8,352 nucleotides of DNA, taken from NCBI GenBank assembly GCA_016210375.1, contig JACQUH010000216.1, forward strand, positions 1 through 8,352. The letters are read 5' to 3'. A program made the position numbers and the translations under genes. The notes below the pieces were generated by a model. The model ran no database searches and had not been told where the DNA came from. It worked only from the letters and a program-made list of their open reading frames with translations. This document shows, piece after piece, positions 1 to 5,916 of the stretch; the stretch's first letter is position 1, and the number at the start of each line of letters is the position of its first letter. The DNA is from Chloroflexota bacterium. GTDB lineage: Bacteria; Chloroflexota; Dehalococcoidia; Lucifugimonadales; JACPCL1.

Positions 1-69
1 ACTAGTCTACTGTCTCTCATATGACCATACACTTAGAAGGCATGCACCTGACTGAAAGGCAAACCTGCC

Positions 70-87
70 CCTTCGCTCCGCTCAGGG
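70..87 (+). repeat. Short CTTCGCT-type repeat, left copy
   Basis: The sequence CCTTCGCTCCGCTCAGGG matches bases 8307-8324 at 16 of 18 positions and lies in the same orientation. Both copies are soon followed by GGCTCTT, directly here and after a 4-5 base insert in the right copy. Both can form a small stem (CCTT with A[GA]GG) around a CGCT[CT]CGCTC loop. It looks like a small dispersed intergenic repeat. Two copies in one window cannot define a family, so the class is an inference. Confidence 0.45.
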
Positions 88-99
88 CTCTTGTTATTT

Positions 100-146
100 G
101 TTTGGAATCTGGCGGCTCGCCTTCGGCGAGCCGCCAGATTCCAAAC
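100..146. repeat. Long perfect hairpin downstream of the oxidoreductase gene
   Basis: Two 22-base arms (100-121 and 125-146) are exact reverse complements around a 3-base TTC centre, giving a very stable hairpin rich in GGCGGCTCGCC. It lies about 100 bases past the stop codon of the minus-strand oxidoreductase gene, so it could end or protect that transcript. No T-run follows it on either strand, so it is not a classic intrinsic terminator. A REP-like palindromic element next to the CTTCGCT repeat is an equally good reading. Confidence 0.6.
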
Positions 147-249
147 TGTTCAGTTCCCCGGGTAGGGGGGAAGGAAACCTTTGACGGCGAAACGCAGGGG
201 TATTTGCGAGACACTACACTAGTATTCCGCTTCTTTCTGAGACAGGACC

Positions 250-1122
250 CTAGATGGACCGCACCAGCTCCGCGATGACTGGCAAGTCCTCTGGCCGGCG
301 GTAGGCGATCATCAGCTCGTCCACCCCCAGGTGCTCCAATCGGTCCACCTGGTTCAGCAAGCTGAAGCGGTCGGTGAACACCAGCTCGTCCGCCAGCTCC
401 TCATAGCTGGCCGCCCCCACCTGGCGGCCGCAGAGCTGCTGAAGGTTGTAGTTGCGGCCAAAGTTGGTGACCCACCACCGGCGTACCTCCATGGGCTCCA
501 CGTACCCGAGGGTGGTCACAATGGTGAAATTCCCCTTGCCCGAGGAGGCGGCCCACTTCTTGACCCGGCTCAACAGGGTGGGGTTACTGGTGTACACGTG
601 CACGCCGTCGGCGCATTTGGAGGCCACCTCCAGCCACCGGTCGCTCATGGCAGCGATGAAGATGGGGACGACCTCCTGGGTTGACTTGGTCCGCAGGGAT
701 ACCCCTTCAAAGTTGAAAACCGTGCCCTTGCGGCTCACCGTCTCACCGGCCAGCAACCCTCTCAGGATAGAGAGAGCCTCCTGGACGCCGGCGTCGTCGC
801 CGTCCTCCCCGATACTCTTGAGGTAGTCCCGGGAGCCGCGCCCGAGAGTGATGTCTATGCGTCCGCCGGAGAGCTGGTCCAGGGTGGCGGCGGCGTGGGC
901 CATCACCGCGGGGCTGCGCTGGTACGGCGAGGTGACGCCCAGGCCGATGCGTACCCGCTTGGTGAGGGCAGCGGCCAGCGTGGCCACCGTCCACATCTCC
1001 CACTCGGAGATCTGGCTATCCGGCACCCACACGCGGTCAAAACCATAGGCATCGTACGCCTTCAGCGACTCTGCCAACTCGTTCACCGTGGCCTTTACGG
1101 CCAGCTCAACGCCGATACGCAT
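250..1122 (-). CDS. Luciferase-like (LLM class) flavin/F420-dependent oxidoreductase
   Basis: This 290-residue protein belongs to the bacterial luciferase-like superfamily, soluble TIM-barrel enzymes that use FMN or coenzyme F420 to oxidise or reduce small organic molecules. Family marks in order are GFDRVWVPDSQ (27-37), RVRIGLGVTSPYQRSPAVMAHAAATLDQLSGGR (about 56-88, the most typical stretch, read here in pieces: GLGVTSPYQRSP then LDQLSGGR), ITLGRG (91-96), VVPIFIAAMS (151-160) and the ADGVHVY strand (171-177). These resemble the methylene-tetrahydromethanopterin reductase (Mer)-like, F420-using branch more than true luciferases, but the cofactor cannot be settled by eye. At 290 residues it is somewhat shorter than the usual 320-350; the compact part is around 205-230. 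The ATG start has an AAGGAG ribosome site (1131-1136) 8 bases upstream. The gene diverges from the regulator and importer, so a role in processing the imported compound is possible but unproven. The substrate is unknown. Confidence 0.9.
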   Translation of the reverse strand: MRIGVELAVKATVNELAESLKAYDAYGFDRVWVPDSQISEWEMWTVATLAAALTKRVRIGLGVTSPYQRSPAVMAHAAATLDQLSGGRIDITLGRGSRDYLKSIGEDGDDAGVQEALSILRGLLAGETVSRKGTVFNFEGVSLRTKSTQEVVPIFIAAMSDRWLEVASKCADGVHVYTSNPTLLSRVKKWAASSGKGNFTIVTTLGYVEPMEVRRWWVTNFGRNYNLQQLCGRQVGAASYEELADELVFTDRFSLLNQVDRLEHLGVDELMIAYRRPEDLPVIAELVRSI

Positions 1123-1244
1123 CGCACCGTCTCCTTGTGCCGCCAGGCAACAGGCTTACCAGGGGAGAAGCCTCTTCGCTCTGACCCCAAGCCAGAATGT
1201 TTGCGGCCTAGAGTCTACACCAAAACCAGGAAAACAGGAACACA

Positions 1245-1267
1245 AAAGGCCCTCCTACGGGGCCTTT
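1245..1267. terminator. Terminator-like hairpin in the divergent gap
   Basis: AAAGGCCC (1245-1252) and GGGCCTTT (1260-1267) form a perfect 8-bp stem with a 7-base loop. An A-tract on the left and a T-tract on the right give a short U-run in both directions, the form of a bidirectional terminator. It is not downstream of any gene seen here. It lies before the oxidoreductase on the minus strand and before the importer promoter on the plus strand, so it may insulate the two units or attenuate a long oxidoreductase leader. The U-runs are only 3-4 bases, so termination may be weak. Confidence 0.5.
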
Positions 1268-1432
1268 CTAGTCAAAGCTCTGGAACTTACTAACAGGCGA
1301 GGGGATGTCTTGGTTGGTACAGGGTGATGATTGCTGGGGCAGTCCCTCAGCGGAACAGAGATCCGCATCAAGTACCTATTCCTCCAGCGATGCGCCACAC
1401 CGAGGGAGCTGTTCCTACCTGCATGGCCCCTC

Positions 1433-1463
1433 TTGACAGAAGGGGGCGGCGTATGTTAGTAAT
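1433..1463 (+). promoter_or_regulatory. Probable promoter of the regulator-importer unit
   Basis: A perfect -35 hexamer TTGACA (1433-1438) is followed, 19 bases on, by AGTAAT (1458-1463), which matches 4 of 6 positions of TATAAT. TAGTAA, one base earlier, is an alternative. The spacing is slightly long and the -10 is poor, but the -35 is exact and the site lies just before the first gene of the unit. The -10 candidate falls inside the near-palindrome at 1455-1474, so a bound regulator would block polymerase. The start point is predicted only. Confidence 0.5.
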
Positions 1464-1474
1464 TGATTACTGAC
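1455..1474. promoter_or_regulatory. Candidate TetR-family operator (near-palindrome)
   Basis: GTTAGTAAT (1455-1463) and ATTACTGAC (1466-1474) are inverted repeats matching at 8 of 9 positions around a TG centre. The total is 20 bp, within the usual size for a site bound by TetR-family dimers. It is AT-rich in a GC-rich setting, overlaps the putative -10 and ends 32 bases before the regulator's start codon. This is the classic place for autorepression. Binding is inferred from position and symmetry. Confidence 0.6.
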
Positions 1475-1506
1475 TCTTGTTATCAGACAATCACATTGGA
1501 GGTCCC

Positions 1507-2184
1507 ATGAGGCCCAGCAAAGAGGCAGGGGGCGACCGCCTGCCCCACGAGGAACGGCAGCAGCAGATTGTGGAAATGGCTCGCCGGATTATCACAGACC
1601 AGGGTATGGAGCACCTTACCATGAGGGCCCTCGCCGAAGAGATGAATGTGACAGAGGCGGCTCTCTACCGGCACGTGAGGAGCAAGCAAGATGTGATTCT
1701 GCTCTTGTTGCAGGAGATAGAGAGCGTGCTCCTCGGGGCTATCGCCAAGGCGGAGAGGCACGAGGGGACCGCCCTAGAAAAGCTCTACATGGTACTGAAA
1801 ACCCATGTCTCCCACGCTGAACGCCGCAAGGGAGTGTCCTTCCTGGTCATCGCCGAAGCGCCGAGCCTGGGGGACGCCCAGGTGTGCGAACGGGTGTCCC
1901 TGCTGGTGGGCAGGTATCTGGCTACCGTGGATCGTCTGCTTGGCGAAGGGCAGGAACAGGGAATGGTCCACCCCGAGGTTGATACTGGCGTGGCCGCACG
2001 GGTCTTTTTTGGAGTGGTGCAAAGCAATGTGATCCTCTGGGCTTTGGACCACCGGCGCTACGCGTTGGCAGACAGCGTGGAAGGCCTCTGGGCCTTCTTC
2101 CTACGGGCGCTGTCTCCGGTTCCGTTACCGGGCCAGCATCAGTTGCAGACGAGGGAGGGCCAGGGATTGTCCAGAACACTCTAG
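1507..2184 (+). CDS. TetR/AcrR-family transcriptional regulator
   Basis: This 225-residue one-component regulator of the TetR family is a DNA-binding dimer that normally represses until a small ligand binds its C-terminal domain. The N-terminal helices run from about 15 to 65: EERQQQIVEMARRII, then the helix-turn-helix LTMRALAEEMNVTEAALYRH (37-56) with the family's typical ALYRHVRSKQDV ending. The remainder is a helical ligand and dimer domain (about 65-205) that cannot be assigned a ligand by eye. I chose ATG 1507 because GGAGG (1498-1502) sits just before it. An in-frame TTG at 1477 would place the ribosome site inside the gene. The binding-lipoprotein gene begins 17 bases after its stop, so it is very likely cotranscribed with the importer and controls both itself and the importer through the site at 1455-1474. 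Its last 20 or so residues are polar and probably disordered. Confidence 0.92.
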   Translation: MRPSKEAGGDRLPHEERQQQIVEMARRIITDQGMEHLTMRALAEEMNVTEAALYRHVRSKQDVILLLLQEIESVLLGAIAKAERHEGTALEKLYMVLKTHVSHAERRKGVSFLVIAEAPSLGDAQVCERVSLLVGRYLATVDRLLGEGQEQGMVHPEVDTGVAARVFFGVVQSNVILWALDHRRYALADSVEGLWAFFLRALSPVPLPGQHQLQTREGQGLSRTL

Positions 2185-2201
2185 TCCACAGGAGGTGTCA
2201 C

Positions 2202-3818
2202 ATGATCCAAGGAACGGTGAGAACCGTCATCCGAAAGAGCGCCCCAGGGTTGCCCAGTCTTTTGCCAAAGCTCTTCGCCGTTGCCGCACTACTGCTGGCG
2301 GTCGTCGCGTGTTCTGGCGGCAAGGGAACACCCACTCCTTCCCCCTCAGGCACGGGTCCGGCTTCCACGCCCACGCAGTCTGGGGCCAGGACGGGCGGCA
2401 CACTCCGGGTGGCCCTGCCGGTAAACACGAACACCCTAGACCCCGCCCTGAGCCTGAGCACCACGGACGTTGTTACCACGTTGCAGCTTTACGATAACCT
2501 GGTGCTCATTCAACCCGACAACACGGTGCGCCCCATGCTGGCGGAGTCCTGGACCTACAACCAGGACCTGACGCAGTGGACGTTCCAACTCCGCCCCAAC
2601 GTCAAGTTCCACAGCGGCAAGACACTGGACGCGGGAGACGTGGTCTTCACCATGAAGCGGCTCCTTGATCCCGACACCGGCTCGCCGGCCCGGAGCACGC
2701 TGACCTTCGTCAAGGATGTGGTGGCCCTGGACGGCTTGACGGTGCGCTTTGACCTGGACGCGCCCAACGCATTCCTGCTCAACACACTGTCCCAGTACCA
2801 GATACGGATCCTGCCGGCCAACGTAGACGTTTCCAAGCTCGCGACCCAGGAGTTCGGGACGGGCGGCTTCACCCTCGTTGAGCACCTGCCTGGCGAGCGC
2901 ACGATCATGAAGCGCAATCCCGGCTACTGGGACAGCCCCCAGCCGTACGTGGACGAGCTGGTCTACTACTACATGCCGGAGCCAGAGACCCGGGTGGAAG
3001 CCCTCAAGACCGGCAGCGTTGATGTGGTGTTCCCCCTGGAGGCCACCAGCGTAAAAAGCCTGGAGTCCTCTCGGGGCGCCGTCGTCAAGAAGGTATCCAG
3101 CGCGAGCTACCTGAATTTCGCCATGGACGTCCGGGTGGCCCCCTTTGACAACAAGCTGGTCCGCCAGGCCATCCAGGCCGCCATTGACCGTGAGGCAGTA
3201 ATCCTGACGGCCACCCTGGGACTGGGGACGATTGGCAATGACCACCCCATTCCACCGAACGACCCCGCCTATTGGAAAGACCAGCCGGTTGCCACGTACG
3301 ATCCGCAAAAGGCCAGGGAACTCCTTGCCCAGGCCGGCTACCCCAAAGGCATTGACCTGACGCTGCACACCAGCACCGTGGCCCCTGGCATGGTGGAGAT
3401 GGCCGTCGCCTTCAAGGAGTCCGCCGCCGCCGCTGGGATCCGGGTCAGCATCATCCGCGACCCGGAGGACGCCTTCTGGTCCAAGGTCTGGATGGTGGAG
3501 CCCTTCACCACCGTGACCTGGAATGGACGCGACCCGGACCAGGCGCTGAGCATCACGACCCTGAGCGACGCCGCCTGGAACGAGTCCTACTACAAGAACC
3601 CCGAGTTTGATGCGCTTGTCCTGAAGGCCCGTGGCCAGTCAGAAGATACGGCGCGCAACGAGACCTACGCCGAGATCCAGAAGATACTCATAGAAGACGC
3701 ACCCCGGTTAATCCCCGCCTTTCGCCCCATCATTGTGGGTGTGCGGGCTAACGTGCGGGGCGTGGAAGCTCACCCCAATAACTGGCTCATTCTCACCACG
3801 GCGTGGCTAGATACGTAA
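2202..3818 (+). CDS. ABC importer substrate-binding lipoprotein, family 5 (peptide/nickel type)
   Basis: This is the extracytoplasmic binding protein of the importer encoded downstream, 538 residues, a usual length for family 5 (DppA/OppA/NikA-like). A signal peptide with basic residues up to K23 and a hydrophobic core (about 24-36) ends in the lipobox VVAC, so Cys37 should be lipidated and anchor the protein in the membrane. A Pro/Ser/Thr/Gly linker follows (40-65). The mature fold starts at GGTLRVALP (65-73). The family 5 signature is clear at 113-155: LAESWTYN, WTFQLRPNVKFHSG and AGDVVFTMKRLLDP. Later marks are GTGGFTLVEH (219-228), MKRNPGYW (236-243), FDNKLVRQAIQAAIDRE (315-331) and YDPQKARELLAQAGYPKG (366-383). 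The start ATG has a GGAGG site (2191-2195) 6 bases upstream. The ligand cannot be told from the sequence; peptides, opines, glycosides and metal chelates are all bound by this family. A composite hairpin follows the gene. Confidence 0.95.
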   Translation: MIQGTVRTVIRKSAPGLPSLLPKLFAVAALLLAVVACSGGKGTPTPSPSGTGPASTPTQSGARTGGTLRVALPVNTNTLDPALSLSTTDVVTTLQLYDNLVLIQPDNTVRPMLAESWTYNQDLTQWTFQLRPNVKFHSGKTLDAGDVVFTMKRLLDPDTGSPARSTLTFVKDVVALDGLTVRFDLDAPNAFLLNTLSQYQIRILPANVDVSKLATQEFGTGGFTLVEHLPGERTIMKRNPGYWDSPQPYVDELVYYYMPEPETRVEALKTGSVDVVFPLEATSVKSLESSRGAVVKKVSSASYLNFAMDVRVAPFDNKLVRQAIQAAIDREAVILTATLGLGTIGNDHPIPPNDPAYWKDQPVATYDPQKARELLAQAGYPKGIDLTLHTSTVAPGMVEMAVAFKESAAAAGIRVSIIRDPEDAFWSKVWMVEPFTTVTWNGRDPDQALSITTLSDAAWNESYYKNPEFDALVLKARGQSEDTARNETYAEIQKILIEDAPRLIPAFRPIIVGVRANVRGVEAHPNNWLILTTAWLDT

Positions 3819-3829
3819 CCGGCGTTCTT

Positions 3830-3888
3830 CCTCTTCCGCGGATGGGGCGACGGAAGAGGCCCTACGGCCTCTTCCGTCCTCCATCCGC
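3830..3888 (+). promoter_or_regulatory. Composite hairpin with alternative pairing between binding-protein and permease genes
   Basis: A perfect 12-bp stem (3850-3861 with 3866-3877, loop CTAC) is enclosed by a second 8-bp stem, GCGGATGG (3838-3845) with CCATCCGC (3881-3888). The 9-base run CCTCTTCCG occurs twice (3830-3838 and 3868-3876), so the central CGGAAGAGG (3851-3859) can pair with either copy, giving two mutually exclusive folds. No T-run follows. In similar operons such hairpins protect the upstream binding-protein message or let part of transcription stop, making more binding protein than permease. That role is inferred here. Confidence 0.6.
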
Positions 3889-3968
3889 CCGCCAGTTCCC
3901 CTGACCTGGCCACCAGGAGAGGCAGAAAAGGCCGTTCCCCGTTATCTGTTCTGGAGAGGAGGTTGCCA

Positions 3969-4913
3969 ATGCTCCGTTTTCTCACGAGGCGAATCAGCCT
4001 CATCCTTGTCACCCTGCTTGTGGTCTCCCTGGCGATATTCCTGGTGACTGAGGTCCTACCCGGCGACGTGGCGAACATGGTCCTTGGCCAGGGCGCCACC
4101 CCGGAGAACCTGGCTGCGGTGCGCAAACAGCTTGGGCTGGATACGCCGGCCTACGCGCGATACCTGAGCTGGATTGGGCATGCCCTGCAGGGCGACCTCG
4201 GGACCTCCTACGTTCAACGCCTGCCCATCGCTCACATCATCGCGGGACGGCTGGGCAACTCTATCATCCTGGCCGCCTTCGCCTTTCTCGTCTCTGTTCC
4301 CTCGGCTGTCGCCATCGGCGTATGGGCCGGCATCAAGCGAGACTCCTGGGGCGACCAGGTGGTCAGCGTCGCCTCCCTGGTTGCCATTTCCCTCCCGGAG
4401 TTCGTCACAGGCGTGCTGTTCATTCTGCTCTTCGCCTCTGTGCTGCACTGGCTGCCGTCATCCAGCATCCTGCTTCCGGGCACCACGCCCCTGGACAGGC
4501 CGCAGATCCTGGTCTTGCCTGCCCTCACCCTCACCGGCGTGCTCCTGGCCTACATCATGCGGATGACCAGGGCCAACGTGATAGAGGTGATGCAGTCCAA
4601 CTACGTGCGCACCGCTATCCTGAAGGGCCTGCCCATGCGAAGGGTCATATGGCGGCACGTTCTGCCAAACGCCCTGCTGCCGACTATCAGCATCATCGCC
4701 ATGAACCTCGGTTGGATGCTGGGCGGCCTGATCATCGTAGAGAACGTGTTCGCCTTCCCCGGCATTGGGCGGCTGCTCCTGACATCCATCACCAGCCGCG
4801 ACGTGCCGCTGCTCCAAGCGGTGGCGCTCCTCATCGCCGCCACCTACGCCGTGAGCAACCTCCTTGCCGATCTGAGCTACAGCCTGCTTAATCCAAGGAT
4901 CCGACTCTCATGA
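3969..4913 (+). CDS. ABC importer permease, DppB/OppB type
   Basis: The first of two membrane subunits of the importer, 314 residues. Membrane segments are apparent at about 9-29, 98-120, 132-160, 180-198, 235-260 and 280-305, matching the six-span DppB layout with a large outside loop after span 1. That loop carries the family motifs LPGDVANMVLG (30-40), RKQLGLDTP (52-60) and GDLGTSYV (75-82). The cytoplasmic EAA loop that docks to the ATPase is around 209-240 (NYVRTAILKGLPMRRVIWRH, then VLPNALLPT), followed by VENVFAFPGIGRLL (257-270). I start at ATG 3969, 6 bases after AGGAGG (3957-3962); an in-frame TTG at 3963 touches the ribosome site and is unlikely. Its stop overlaps the next gene's start by 4 bases (ATGA), implying coupled translation and paired assembly with that second permease. 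Confidence 0.95.
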   Translation: MLRFLTRRISLILVTLLVVSLAIFLVTEVLPGDVANMVLGQGATPENLAAVRKQLGLDTPAYARYLSWIGHALQGDLGTSYVQRLPIAHIIAGRLGNSIILAAFAFLVSVPSAVAIGVWAGIKRDSWGDQVVSVASLVAISLPEFVTGVLFILLFASVLHWLPSSSILLPGTTPLDRPQILVLPALTLTGVLLAYIMRMTRANVIEVMQSNYVRTAILKGLPMRRVIWRHVLPNALLPTISIIAMNLGWMLGGLIIVENVFAFPGIGRLLLTSITSRDVPLLQAVALLIAATYAVSNLLADLSYSLLNPRIRLS

Positions 4914-5833
4914 TCCAGACAGCCGCACCCACCTCAAACCGAAACCTGGGGACTGCCCTCGCTGGAGTCCTGGTTGCCTCGGGGCGCTGCATCTGGCGGC
5001 AAGTAGGGCTGGCTTTGCGCACGGGAGGTGGACGCATTGGGCTGCCGCTGGTGGCCCTGTATCTGACCCTGGCCCTGTTCGGTCCTTTGCTGGCCCCGTA
5101 TCCTGCCACAGAGTTCCACCTCACGCACCAGCTCTCTCCACCCTCCTGGACTTTCCTGCTGGGGACCGACGAGTACGGGCGCGACATTCTGAGCCGGCTC
5201 ATGACGGGCGCGCGCTCCATCATCCTGATCTCCTCCCTGGGCGCGGCCCTGGGCATCGTCCTCGGCGCCCTGGTAGGGATGTCCAGCGCCTACAAGGGCG
5301 GGAAGACCGACGAGGTCATCATGCGCGTCATGGACGGTCTGATGTCTTTCCCGTCCCTGTTGCTGGCGCTGCTGGTTCTGACTACTTTGGGGGCCAATGC
5401 CCAGAACATCATCCTGACCATCGGTGTGGTGTTCATGCCCCGCGTGGCTCGAGTGATGCGCAGCGCCACCCTCTCCGTCAAGGCGCTGGAGTTTGTCCAG
5501 AGCGCCCGTCTGCGCGGCGAGTCCAGCTTTTACATCATCTTTCGGGAGATCCTGCCCAACACCGTTCCTGTCCTCACCGTGGAAGCCTCGGTGCGGCTGA
5601 GCTTCGCCATCCTCCTGGCGTCGTCTCTCGGGTTCCTGGGCCTCGGCGTCCAGCCTCCCTCGCCCGACTGGGGACTTATGATCAGCGAGAGCAGGCGCTT
5701 CCTGACGGCTGCGCCCTGGGTGGCGCTAGCCCCAGCCGGCGCAGTGGCTACGCTGGTCATTGGGGTTAACCTGCTGGCGGAAGGCATACGCCAGGCCCAG
5801 AGGCTGCCCAAGATGGAGGAGGAACTCTCGTGA
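4910..5833 (+). CDS. ABC importer permease, DppC/OppC type
   Basis: The second membrane subunit, 307 residues, expected to form a heterodimer with the preceding DppB-type protein. A cytoplasmic N-terminus of about 43 residues leads into span 1 (about 44-63). The DppC hallmark LGTDEYGRDILSRL follows at 84-97, then GALVGMSSAYKGG (119-131), VMDGLMSFPSLLLALL (140-155) and the ATPase-docking EAA loop at about 194-220 (EFVQSARLRGESSFYIIFRE, then ILPNTVP). The conserved end LGFLGLGVQPPSPDWGLMI is at 240-258. It overlaps the previous gene at ATGA, with AAGGA (4895-4899) about 10 bases before the start. The next gene begins 83 bases after its stop. Nothing looks damaged or unusual. Confidence 0.95.
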   Translation: MIQTAAPTSNRNLGTALAGVLVASGRCIWRQVGLALRTGGGRIGLPLVALYLTLALFGPLLAPYPATEFHLTHQLSPPSWTFLLGTDEYGRDILSRLMTGARSIILISSLGAALGIVLGALVGMSSAYKGGKTDEVIMRVMDGLMSFPSLLLALLVLTTLGANAQNIILTIGVVFMPRVARVMRSATLSVKALEFVQSARLRGESSFYIIFREILPNTVPVLTVEASVRLSFAILLASSLGFLGLGVQPPSPDWGLMISESRRFLTAAPWVALAPAGAVATLVIGVNLLAEGIRQAQRLPKMEEELS

Positions 5834-5840
5834 TTCCAGC

Positions 5841-5864
5841 GTGAAGGCAGTACCTGCCTGTCAC
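5841..5864 (+). other. Small intercistronic hairpin before the ATPase gene
   Basis: GTGAAGGCAG (5841-5850) and CTGCCT-G-TCAC (5854-5864) form a 10-bp stem with one bulged G and a 3-base TAC loop. It sits in the 83-base gap between the second permease and the ATPase. It has no T-run, so it is more likely an mRNA-stability or translation-level element than a terminator. It may have no function. Confidence 0.35.
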
Positions 5865-5916
5865 TACCCGGCTCCCCCCATGGGACCACGGTATCCTGAT
5901 CCTGGAGGGAGCGCAC

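Larger units (their letters stand above)
1123..1506. other. Divergent intergenic control region
   Basis: This 384-base gap separates the minus-strand oxidoreductase start from the plus-strand regulator start. It holds a ribosome site for the oxidoreductase (1131-1136), the terminator-like hairpin at 1245-1267, a lone copy of the operator half-site (TTACTAAC, 1287-1294), a weaker hairpin at 1333-1351 (GCTGGGG with CCTCAGC), and the promoter plus operator at 1433-1474. On the minus strand AGGCTT (rc of 1168-1173) and AAGCCT (rc of 1152-1157) can form a small stem in the oxidoreductase leader. No convincing minus-strand promoter was found, and no small gene is supported. Confidence 0.6.

Noticed and set aside
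21..278. Open frame of 85 residues in the left non-coding region
   Set aside because: It runs across the long palindrome and into the end of the oxidoreductase gene, has no ribosome site, and its sequence reads as translated repeat.
1123..1440. Riboswitch or T-box in the oxidoreductase leader
   Set aside because: I looked for conserved core motifs on the minus strand, including a T-box TGGNACCGCG-like segment, and found none. Only simple short stems are present.
2436..3368. Open frame of 310 residues on the minus strand inside the binding-lipoprotein gene
   Set aside because: It lies wholly opposite a strong family 5 binding-protein gene, and its translation shows no recognisable fold. High GC content produces long antisense frames.
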